Shown in pieces: positions 19,749 through 27,006 of a stretch of 64,000 bases of DNA. The number at the start of each line of letters is the position of its first letter. The first letter of the stretch is position 1. Source of the stretch: Gp6-AA40 sp036407095 (GTDB lineage Bacteria; Acidobacteriota; Vicinamibacteria; Vicinamibacterales; UBA2999); NCBI GenBank assembly GCA_036407095.1, contig DASWZV010000126.1, positions 175,350-239,349 of the forward strand. The letters run 5' to 3'. The notes under the pieces were generated by a model, which was not told the origin of the DNA, ran no database searches, and saw only the letters and a list, made by a program, of their open reading frames with translations. A program made the translations under genes and the position numbers.

Positions 19749-22453
19749 AAGCCGTGAGGCGGTTGTTCCGGCGGCTGACCTCGTGGGCGACGACTGCGAG
19801 GGACGAAGAGATTCTGCGCGCCGAAATCGACGAACACATCGCCATGCAGACGGAAGAGAACCTTCGATCCGGCCTGTCACCCATCGAAGCTCGAAGACAG
19901 GCGCTGCTGAAGTTCGGCAACGTGGAAGCGGTCAAGGAGATCTATCGAGACCAGCGAGGACTCCCGTTTCTCGAAACGCTCATCTCTGATACACGCCATG
20001 CGCTCCGCCGCCTGCGAAAGGCTCCCGCATTTACCGCTGCCGCTCTCATCACGCTGGCGCTTGGCATCGGCGCGAACACCGCGATGTTCGGCGTGATCGA
20101 CAGCATCCTGATCAGGCCGCTGTCATATCCGCATGCGGAGGCCCTGGTAAGCATCCGCCACACGGCGCCCGGCTTACCCGGCCTCCCCGACAGTCTCGCG
20201 TGTTCTCCTTCCATGTACTTCACGTACGGCGAGGAGAACCGGAGCTTTCAACAGTTCGGTGTGTGGAGCTCCGGCGGCGCAAGCGTCACCGGGACTCCCG
20301 AGCCAGAGCAGCCTCGAGCGCTCTTCGTGACCCATGGCGTGCTGGATGCCGTGGGCGTGAAGCCTCTCCTGGGCCGGTGGTTCTCGCAGGCGGACGACAC
20401 GCCGGGCTCGCCCGAGACTGTCATGCTCACGTACGGCTACTGGCAACGCCGTTTCGCGGGCGACCCGTCCATCGTCGGGCGTACGCTGACGATCGATTCG
20501 AAACCGCGCAGCGTGATCGGCGTGATGCCTGAGGGATTCCTTTTTCAGCGCGATCCCGAGCTGATTCTTCCGCAGCGGTTCGAACGGAACACGCAGTTCC
20601 TGGGAGGTTTTGGCTTCCAAGGGATCGCGCGGCTCAAACCCGGCATCACGATGGAGCAGGCCAATTCCGACGTGGTTCGCATGTTGAGGATCTGGTTGCG
20701 TGCCTGGCCTCCGAATCCAGGGATCTCTCGCACGCTCTTTCAGAACGCTCGCTTGGGGCCCATGCTGCAGCCACTGAAACAGGACATCATCGGAGACGTC
20801 GCCACGGTACTGTGGGTGGTGATGGGCAGTCTCGGGCTGATTCTCCTGATCGCCTGCGCGAATGTCGCCAATCTGTTGCTCGTACGCGCCGAGGCTCGCC
20901 AGCAGGAACTTGCCATCCGGGCCGCACTTGGCGCCGGCTGGGGACGAATCGCGCGGGAGATGCTCGTCGAAAGCACGATGCTCGGAATGCTGGGCGGCAC
21001 TATGGGTCTCGGCCTCGCGTATGCGGGGTTGCGGATTCTTGTCGCGAAGGGTCCGGACACGCTGCCGCGGCTGCGCGAAATCGGCATCGATCCGTTCGTG
21101 CTCGCGTTCGCCATCGGTGTGTCGCTAGTTTCAAGCGTGTTCTTCGGCGTCGGACCGGTCTTGAAATACGCACGACCCCGCATCGCGACCGCGCTTCAGA
21201 GTGTCGGCCGAACGGCCAGCCAGGGGCGCGAGCGCCATCGCGCGCGCAACACGCTGGTCGTAGTGCAGGTGGCGCTCGCGCTCGTGCTGCTCGTCAGCTC
21301 CGGTCTGATGATCCGCACGTTTCAACACTTGCGCAGTGTGGAGCCGGGATTCACGCATCCCGAAGAGATTCAGATACTGCATTCCATCATTCCGGAAGCG
21401 ATCGCAAAGGAGCCGGAGCGGGTGATGCGAATGCAGCACGAGATCATGGACAAACTTGCCGCCATCCCTGGCGTCGTGTCGGTGGGCTTTGGCGACGCGG
21501 CGCCGCTGGAATCCTTCCTCGGCGGCGTCAACCCGATTTATGCGGAAGACAAGACGTTCGAAGCAGGCCAGCTGCCTCCCATGCGGCGCATCCGCAAAAT
21601 CGCACCCGGATACTTCACGACGATGGGAACGCGTGTCGTTGCGGGACGCGAGTTCACCTGGACCGACCTGTATGAGAAACGGCGCGTCGCGATCGTGTCG
21701 GAGAATCTGGCGCGGGAGTGGTGGGGCGATCCGCGTGCGGCGCTGGGCAAGCGGATTCGAGAAGGCGGCGATCGCGATCCGTGGCGCGAGATCGTGGGCG
21801 TCGTCGAGAACGTGTTTGACAACGGCGTGAACGTGAAGGCACCCGAGTTCGCGTACTGGCCGGCGCTGATGGATCGCTACATCTGGTCCGACGACAACGA
21901 ATTCGCCGTGACTTTCGGCATGTTCGCGATCCGCTCCAATCGCACGGCATCCGAGAGCTTGCTGGCGGAGGCGCAGCAGGCGATCTGGTCAGTGAACGGC
22001 AGGCAGCCCGTGTTCCTCGTCACGACGCTCAAGACGCTCCACGACCAGTCCATGGCACGGACGTCGTTCACGCTGGTGATGCTCGCCATCGCCGGAGCGA
22101 TGGCCCTCGTACTCGGCATCGTCGGCATCTACGGCGTGATCGCCTACGTGGTGTCGCAGCGGACTCGCGAGATCGGCATCCGTACGGCGTTGGGGGCGCA
22201 GCGGGCGGAACTACTCGCGACGTTCGTGCGCCAGGGTCTGTTGCTCGCGGGCGTTGGAGCTGCCATCGGCCTGGTGGCAGCTGCCGGACTCACGCGTCTG
22301 ATGTCGTCGTTGTTGTTTGGCGTCAGCACACTCGACCCGGTGACGTACGCGGCTGTGTCGGCGCTGCTGATCGTGTCCGCTGTGCTGGCCAGCTATCTTC
22401 CTGCGCGCCGGGCCACAACCATCGCACCGGTCGAGGCATTGCACGCCGAGTAG
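19745..22453 (+). CDS. ADOP-type ABC permease (MacB/FtsX-like, duplicated, no ATPase)
   Basis: 902 aa, built like the protein at 11934. N-terminal cytoplasmic region with EILRAEIDEHIAMQTEENLR, TM1 at about 100-122 (LALGIGANTAMFGVIDSIL). First FtsX domain near 360-480 (ACANVANLLLVRAEARQQELAIR), second module with VALALVLLVSSGLMIRTF, and last FtsX domain near 780-895 (YVVSQRTREIGIRTALGAQRAEL). C-terminus VEALHAE is typical of ADOPs. Coupled to PadR upstream. No ATPase gene neighbours it. Sequence divergence from the first copy suggests separate acquisition or old duplication rather than recent. Confidence 0.9.
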   Translation: MKAVRRLFRRLTSWATTARDEEILRAEIDEHIAMQTEENLRSGLSPIEARRQALLKFGNVEAVKEIYRDQRGLPFLETLISDTRHALRRLRKAPAFTAAALITLALGIGANTAMFGVIDSILIRPLSYPHAEALVSIRHTAPGLPGLPDSLACSPSMYFTYGEENRSFQQFGVWSSGGASVTGTPEPEQPRALFVTHGVLDAVGVKPLLGRWFSQADDTPGSPETVMLTYGYWQRRFAGDPSIVGRTLTIDSKPRSVIGVMPEGFLFQRDPELILPQRFERNTQFLGGFGFQGIARLKPGITMEQANSDVVRMLRIWLRAWPPNPGISRTLFQNARLGPMLQPLKQDIIGDVATVLWVVMGSLGLILLIACANVANLLLVRAEARQQELAIRAALGAGWGRIAREMLVESTMLGMLGGTMGLGLAYAGLRILVAKGPDTLPRLREIGIDPFVLAFAIGVSLVSSVFFGVGPVLKYARPRIATALQSVGRTASQGRERHRARNTLVVVQVALALVLLVSSGLMIRTFQHLRSVEPGFTHPEEIQILHSIIPEAIAKEPERVMRMQHEIMDKLAAIPGVVSVGFGDAAPLESFLGGVNPIYAEDKTFEAGQLPPMRRIRKIAPGYFTTMGTRVVAGREFTWTDLYEKRRVAIVSENLAREWWGDPRAALGKRIREGGDRDPWREIVGVVENVFDNGVNVKAPEFAYWPALMDRYIWSDDNEFAVTFGMFAIRSNRTASESLLAEAQQAIWSVNGRQPVFLVTTLKTLHDQSMARTSFTLVMLAIAGAMALVLGIVGIYGVIAYVVSQRTREIGIRTALGAQRAELLATFVRQGLLLAGVGAAIGLVAAAGLTRLMSSLLFGVSTLDPVTYAAVSALLIVSAVLASYLPARRATTIAPVEALHAE

Positions 22454-22504
22454 CGTCTCCATTCTCACCCGGCCCAGCCCACAATGCCTGGTCAGTCGCC
22501 ACTC

Positions 22505-22552
22505 AGCGCTGTCGAGTAAGCGCTGTCGAGTAAGCGCCGTCGAGCAAGCGCT
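22505..22552. repeat. 14-bp tandem repeat, about 3.5 copies
   Basis: Unit agcgctgtcgagta occurs at 22505 and 22519 exactly, at 22533 with two changes, and partially at 22547. It lies between the second permease gene and the hypothetical gene at 22608, a 154-base gap with nothing else recognisable. Confidence 0.75.
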
Positions 22553-22607
22553 CATTCCGGATCCCGTAGACTGAGACGGTGCGCGTGGCGAGCCGGTTCA
22601 TCCTCGA

Positions 22608-23600
22608 GTGCGGGTCTGCGCAATGGTCCACTTCGTCGTCGTTCTACTGTTCTCCAGTGTCGTGACGCTGTCTCTGGTCGCATCACCTTCTGCGGTCGCC
22701 CGACAGGCGTCATCGGCGCGCGCACACACACTACCGACGCCGGACGAACTTCCGGTCATTGCCGAACACCACTATCGGCTCTCAGGCAGTGCGCGTCCTT
22801 TCCTGTTCTGGATCAGTCGCGACAACATCGGCGGTGGTCGCATGACGTGGCGGCGCGCCGCTGACGGCACGCTCGGCTTCGAGCTGCTCATGGGCTCTGA
22901 TCCGGCGCGAGCCCCCTTCAAGGCGAACCGGTGGGGGTACATCCGTGAAGTGGTGCGGGGCGACTCGGCGGAACTGGTGGCCGTAAAAAGCGAGACCGAG
23001 GAAGAGACGGTCGATGAGGCCAGAGCAAGCGCCAATCAGAAGGATCGAGACCGGACGCTCATGTTCATCCACGAGCAGGTCTCCCCTCGCGAGACGCGGG
23101 CATCGAGCGCCATCGTCGATGTCGGACGCGACGCGACCTATCGCGAGCTGGACTTCGTGCTCGACCGCATGGCGACGATCCCCGAATGGGACGAGCGCGT
23201 GGGCGTCCGTCCGAAAGCCACGCGTCCGGGATTCCTCGTGGCTCTTACCGAATTGATGCAGTCGGGCGTCAACGCGTGGAACGCAGCGGACCGCTCGACG
23301 TTCCATTACGAGGCCCGCACACTGCTCTACGTCCACCGCGCGAAGCCGTACGAGTTGCGCCAGTCGGACGTCGAGGTATTGCGTGACGTCATGATCGGGG
23401 GCCGTCGATACGCCCACCTGCTTCAGGGGGCGTTTCGAATCAGGAATCCTGCCACCAACTACCAGAGTCAGTTTTCAGTGATCTACGGTCTCGACGATGA
23501 CCTGGCGGCGGTGCCAGTACGGATCACGTATCAGCCACGATGGTGGCTGCGGACACAGCTCACACTCGATCCGTCGGACCATCCACTCGCCCGGCGTTGA
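22608..23600 (+). CDS. Secreted protein of unknown function
   Basis: Up to 330 aa from a GTG at 22608; an ATG at 22623 is an equally good start. The N-terminus VVVLLFSSVVTLSLVASPSA is a signal peptide. The mature chain is beta-rich, with RFLFWISRDNIGGGRMTWRR-like blocks early, RPFLFWIS near 65, and a C-terminal YQPRWWLRTQLTLD. No cysteine-rich, catalytic or repeat motif is recognised. Codon use is like that of its neighbours. I do not recognise a family. Confidence 0.65.
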   Translation: MRVCAMVHFVVVLLFSSVVTLSLVASPSAVARQASSARAHTLPTPDELPVIAEHHYRLSGSARPFLFWISRDNIGGGRMTWRRAADGTLGFELLMGSDPARAPFKANRWGYIREVVRGDSAELVAVKSETEEETVDEARASANQKDRDRTLMFIHEQVSPRETRASSAIVDVGRDATYRELDFVLDRMATIPEWDERVGVRPKATRPGFLVALTELMQSGVNAWNAADRSTFHYEARTLLYVHRAKPYELRQSDVEVLRDVMIGGRRYAHLLQGAFRIRNPATNYQSQFSVIYGLDDDLAAVPVRITYQPRWWLRTQLTLDPSDHPLARR

Positions 23601-23632
23601 GCCATACGTCGGCCACTCGGGCCGTTGATTCG

Positions 23633-24562
23633 TCAACGTGGCGACGAGGTGTTCTTCGGCGGCCAATCGGACCAGACGTTGCCGGATGTCGCTTCGATCG
23701 GGACGGGTCCCTGCAGCGAGAATCCCGGGACACGCCCGGGCGGGGGCGGCGGCGGGGGCGGCTGGTGGTCCGCGGCAGTCGTGCAGCGCATCTCGTTCCA
23801 GCCGACGTGTGCGGTCACGTGCTTGTAGAACGTCGGGATCTCACCGTCAGCCCAGTCCTCATGAAGGATGTTGAACTTCAGCGTGTCGCCTTCGATCTGG
23901 AAATCGTCGAGTGCCGCCAGCGTGTACGGGTTGTCGCACGTACCGCACACCATGCCGCGAAGCTTATTGCCGACCTTCTTGATGATGAAGAACTGCTTGG
24001 GCGCGCCGACACCGAATCCGAGCCAGACGCCGATCACATCCTCCTCGGTCAGCTTCGTCTTCCACGGGCCCGGCTGAATGTAAGGCAGACCGTCGGCACC
24101 ATCGGCGTTGCGACGCTGCGGATTCCCAGGCACCGACGGACGATCCTTCGGCAGCACGGACACCTTCACCGGAATCGGATCGGGCCCACGCGGATCCTTG
24201 ATCAGCACCCGTTCGAACGCGCCGGCACCCCGGGCACCGCTCGTGCCGGTCACGATCAGACGGCCGTTGCTGACCTTCGCGACCGCCTTGTCCTTGTATT
24301 TCGTGCTGCCGTCTGCGTTCACATGCGTGACCTCGAACGCGATCCCGTCCGGTCCAAACGTTCCATCGACGAATGCCAGCGTCGTGGCGTCGGCGCAATA
24401 GGTGCAGTAGATGCCGCGGACGGTCGCACCACGAATCGAGAATTCGTACGTGTGCGCTTCCCCGCTGTCGGTCCGCCAGCCACCGCGATAGTCGTCCGGG
24501 TTCTGCGCCGCACCCGCGCGTGCGAGGGCGAGTACTGCGATCACCATCAGCAGCGTTTTCAT
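23633..24562 (-). CDS. Secreted protein with two CxxC-containing repeats, function unknown
   Basis: 309 aa from the ATG at 24562, where a signal peptide begins (LLMVIAVLALARAGAAQ). Two homologous halves can be seen. The first has GIYCTYCADATTLAFVDG, followed by GIAFEVTHVN. The second has GMVCGTCDNPYTLAALDD, followed by LKFNILHEDW. Each half thus carries one CxxC in the same structural context, so the protein looks like an internal duplication of a beta-sheet domain with a metal or disulfide site. A Pro8 run lies near the C-terminus (HQPPPPPPPPGR). Confidence 0.7.
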   Translation of the reverse strand: MKTLLMVIAVLALARAGAAQNPDDYRGGWRTDSGEAHTYEFSIRGATVRGIYCTYCADATTLAFVDGTFGPDGIAFEVTHVNADGSTKYKDKAVAKVSNGRLIVTGTSGARGAGAFERVLIKDPRGPDPIPVKVSVLPKDRPSVPGNPQRRNADGADGLPYIQPGPWKTKLTEEDVIGVWLGFGVGAPKQFFIIKKVGNKLRGMVCGTCDNPYTLAALDDFQIEGDTLKFNILHEDWADGEIPTFYKHVTAHVGWNEMRCTTAADHQPPPPPPPPGRVPGFSLQGPVPIEATSGNVWSDWPPKNTSSPR

Positions 24563-24638
24563 CGATCTGAGAGTGTATCGAACCTCGCAGTCGCGCCCCT
24601 GCACAGCTCGACGGTTCGAACAGGTTCAGAATTAGGCG

Positions 24639-25823
24639 GTGACTCGAAGCAGCATCTCGGGGCTCGTCACGGCGATGGCGCTCATATGCGTGCCGTCGCC
24701 GCTCCTCGCTCAAATCCAGCTCACACCTGTTGCCACCGGCCTTTCGAATCCGCTCTTCGTCGGCCACGCTGGTGACGAATCGCAGCGTCTCTTCATCGTG
24801 GAGCAGGACGGCATCATCCGCGTCCTGCAGGCCGGGCATTCGACACCGACGATCTTTCTCGACGTTCGTCCGAGGATTGCCACGGACGGTGAACAGGGGC
24901 TCCTTGGTCTCGCGTTCCATCCGCAGTACGCGACGAACGGTCGGTTCTTCGTCTACTACACCCGCGCGGGAGACGGCACGATCGTCATCGCCGAGTATCG
25001 TGTCTCGGCTGACCCGAACATTGCCGACGCGCCGGAACAGGTGCTGCTGACGATCCCTCATCCGGTGAACACCAATCACAACGGAGGCATGCTTGCGTTC
25101 GGGTTGGATGGGTATCTGTACGCCGGCATCGGCGACGGTGGCGGCGGCAACGATGTACCGAACAACGCACAGAACATCGATCTGCTGCTCGGGAAGATCC
25201 TGCGGATCGACGTCGATCAGCCCGGCGCGGGCACGCTCTATTCCTCGCCACCCGACAACCCGTTCGTCAACGCGCCAGGCCGCGATGAGATCTTTGCGTT
25301 TGGCTTTCGCAATCCATGGCGCTTCAGCTTCGATCGTACGACCGGCGAACTATGGATTGGAGACGTCGGACAGGGTGAGCGCGAAGAGATCGATCGCGCC
25401 ATCGTCAAGGGCGGCAACTACGGCTGGCGGATCTACGAAGGACTGCTCTGCACCAACCTGGGACCATCCCTCTGCAATCCATCTGATTACATCGATCCGC
25501 TGTTCGACTACTCGCATACGCGCGGACGATGTTCCGTCACCGGGGGATACGTGTATCGAGGATCGCGTGGAACACTGCCGGCTGGCGTGTATGTCTACGG
25601 CGACTTCTGCTCGGGTGAGATCTTCGTCACCAACGGCGATGTGCAAGCCGTTCTCGCGTTCACCGCCATGAACATCTCCTCGTTCGGCGAGGACGAGCAA
25701 GGCGAACTGTACGTCGTCGATCGCGGCGGCACCGTCAGCAGAGTCGAACCGATGCGGGCCCCTTGCAGGGACGACTTCGCCCCTGCTCGTGCCAAAATGC
25801 GCGATTGCGTCTACGGGCAATAA
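24639..25823 (+). CDS. PQQ-dependent sugar dehydrogenase (GSDH type)
   Basis: 394 aa, GTG start, signal peptide to about LLAQ. Propeller motifs include SNPLFVGHAGD, RLFIVEQDGIIRVL, EQGLLGLAFHPQYATNGRFF, the conserved HNGGMLAFGLDGYLY, GDGGGGNDV, LLGKILRIDVD, DNPFV, EIFAFGFRNPWRFSFD, GDVGQGEREEID and GGNYGWRIYEG. Histidine in TNHNGG and the arginines of RNPWR are expected at the PQQ site. C-terminal cysteines (PCRDD, DCVYG) may form a disulfide. Periplasmic aldose or alcohol oxidation is the likely role; PQQ biosynthesis genes are not in the window. Confidence 0.9.
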   Translation: MTRSSISGLVTAMALICVPSPLLAQIQLTPVATGLSNPLFVGHAGDESQRLFIVEQDGIIRVLQAGHSTPTIFLDVRPRIATDGEQGLLGLAFHPQYATNGRFFVYYTRAGDGTIVIAEYRVSADPNIADAPEQVLLTIPHPVNTNHNGGMLAFGLDGYLYAGIGDGGGGNDVPNNAQNIDLLLGKILRIDVDQPGAGTLYSSPPDNPFVNAPGRDEIFAFGFRNPWRFSFDRTTGELWIGDVGQGEREEIDRAIVKGGNYGWRIYEGLLCTNLGPSLCNPSDYIDPLFDYSHTRGRCSVTGGYVYRGSRGTLPAGVYVYGDFCSGEIFVTNGDVQAVLAFTAMNISSFGEDEQGELYVVDRGGTVSRVEPMRAPCRDDFAPARAKMRDCVYGQ

Positions 25824-26000
25824 ACCGCCTTTGCGCCGGCAGAAGCTCGACAACGACACGATCTACCTCAGCAGCTGGAGCTCTACAGGGAAGAATCTGT
25901 GCCGAATTGCAAGAAATCGACAACGAACTGTCGAGATGCCTTCTCCTGTTCAGTCGTCCTAGTGTCGATAAGAAGTATTGTCGAGAAGGAGGGATTACTG

Positions 26001-26573
26001 ATGAGACGACTGATTGTGAGCTCGCTGATGCTCACCCTGCTGCTCGCGCTGCCCGAAATCGCGTCGGCACAGCGGCGTGCTGCGCCCGCGCGCGAGCGAG
26101 TGCCCGCGGCTGGGACGGTCGCTGCTGGGATCGACGTCGGCGCACTCATTCCGACGAACGATGGGCTGGCGAATTCGGCGTTGATCAACGTTCTGTACGA
26201 GTACTACATGCACCCGCGCGTCAGCGTTCGTACGGAGTTCGGATGGTCAAATCCGGCGTTCGGTGGTGGTGCGATCGACTCGTTGAGGCAGATGCCTCTG
26301 CGGTTCGACGTCAACTACAACTGGGAGGGTGGCCGCGTGCACCCATTCGTGGGCACAGGCGTCGGAATCTACTTCCTCCAATTTCGAACTGGCGGCACCT
26401 CGGTCGGCAACACTGAATCACGGATGGGCCTCAACACCGGCGGCGGCATCGAGTACTTCCTCAATCGAAGTGTGACATTCAAGACTGAGGGGCGCTACCA
26501 CGCCGTTGCCAATGCACGCGGACAGGATCCTTCCGGTCTCGCGTTGACGGTGGGATTGAAGACGTACTTCTAG
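26001..26573 (+). CDS. Outer-membrane beta-barrel protein
   Basis: 190 aa from the ATG at 26001, which has GAAGGAGGG at the right distance. Signal peptide SSLMLTLLLALPEIASAQ. The mature protein is a small barrel: alternating strands such as HPRVSVRTEFGWSN, MPLRFDVNYNWEG, VHPFVGTGVGIYFLQF, GGGIEYFLNRSVTFKTEGRYHAV and a terminal strand ending in aromatic F (VGLKTYF), the usual outer-membrane insertion signal. Role unknown; could be a small adhesin or porin-like barrel of the OmpA/OprF-like kind. Confidence 0.82.
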   Translation: MRRLIVSSLMLTLLLALPEIASAQRRAAPARERVPAAGTVAAGIDVGALIPTNDGLANSALINVLYEYYMHPRVSVRTEFGWSNPAFGGGAIDSLRQMPLRFDVNYNWEGGRVHPFVGTGVGIYFLQFRTGGTSVGNTESRMGLNTGGGIEYFLNRSVTFKTEGRYHAVANARGQDPSGLALTVGLKTYF

Positions 26574-26584
26574 TCGAGCAGAAG

Positions 26585-26648
26585 GTCCGGCTCCGCCTCC
26601 AAGCCGGACACTAACCTCGCACCCGCCGTCGCATCGGCGACGGCGGGT
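26585..26648. terminator. Two hairpins after the beta-barrel gene
   Basis: First hairpin: GTCCGGCT (26585-26592) pairs with AGCCGGAC (26602-26609). Second: ACCCGCCGTCGC (26621-26632), loop ATCG, GCGACGGCGGGT (26637-26648), a perfect 12-bp stem followed by GGTT. Either could end the barrel transcript. Confidence 0.6.
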
Positions 26649-26825
26649 GGTTCATGATCCGCCAGTCCTCCCAGGCTGAACACACGTCGATCCCAAGCAC
26701 ATGCATGCGCATGGAAATAACGGGCATCAATATCGCATTGCTGCCTCGGTGCGGCTGACCTGAGGGCCGTTCGCAGTCGCCGTTGAGTCCGCGCGTCTTG
26801 TGAGCTTGAAGGAGATAAAGCGCTC
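26649..26825. other. Non-coding stretch
   Basis: This is part of a gap of about 430 bases between the beta-barrel gene and the penicillin-binding protein. Apart from the hairpins before it and the short reading frame after it, I see no gene. The strand-specific base composition is similar to flanking DNA. It includes a segment with ATGCATGCGCATGG-like alternation near 26700. Confidence 0.4.
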
Positions 26826-26906
26826 ATGACGCAAGCCCCGAACCTGCTGGCCTCGCCGCCGGTGATCGAGAAGGTCGAGGTGCTCGGCGCCAAGCTTGCC
26901 GCGTGA
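26826..26906 (+). CDS. Possible 26-residue small protein
   Basis: An ATG at 26826 follows GAAGGAGATA with a spacing of about 9 bases, one of the best ribosome-binding sequences in the window. The frame encodes MTQAPNLLASPP, then VIEKVEVLGAKLAA, and stops at 26904-26906. No family is recognised. It has no signal peptide or cysteines. The strong initiation context is the only evidence, so this is a candidate. Confidence 0.35.
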   Translation: MTQAPNLLASPPVIEKVEVLGAKLAA

Positions 26907-27006
26907 CCGCTCGGACGAGTGGGCACGGAGAATGCTTCGTTCTCCGTGCCTCGTGCCTGCTGTCAGCCACGACGAAGGCAGGCAAGAAATGAGATGATGG
27001 GCAGGA

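Noticed and set aside
22505..22552. 14-bp tandem repeat considered as iteron/origin or att site
   Set aside because: No replication, integrase or recombinase gene is nearby and the unit is too short and few in number for confident assignment.
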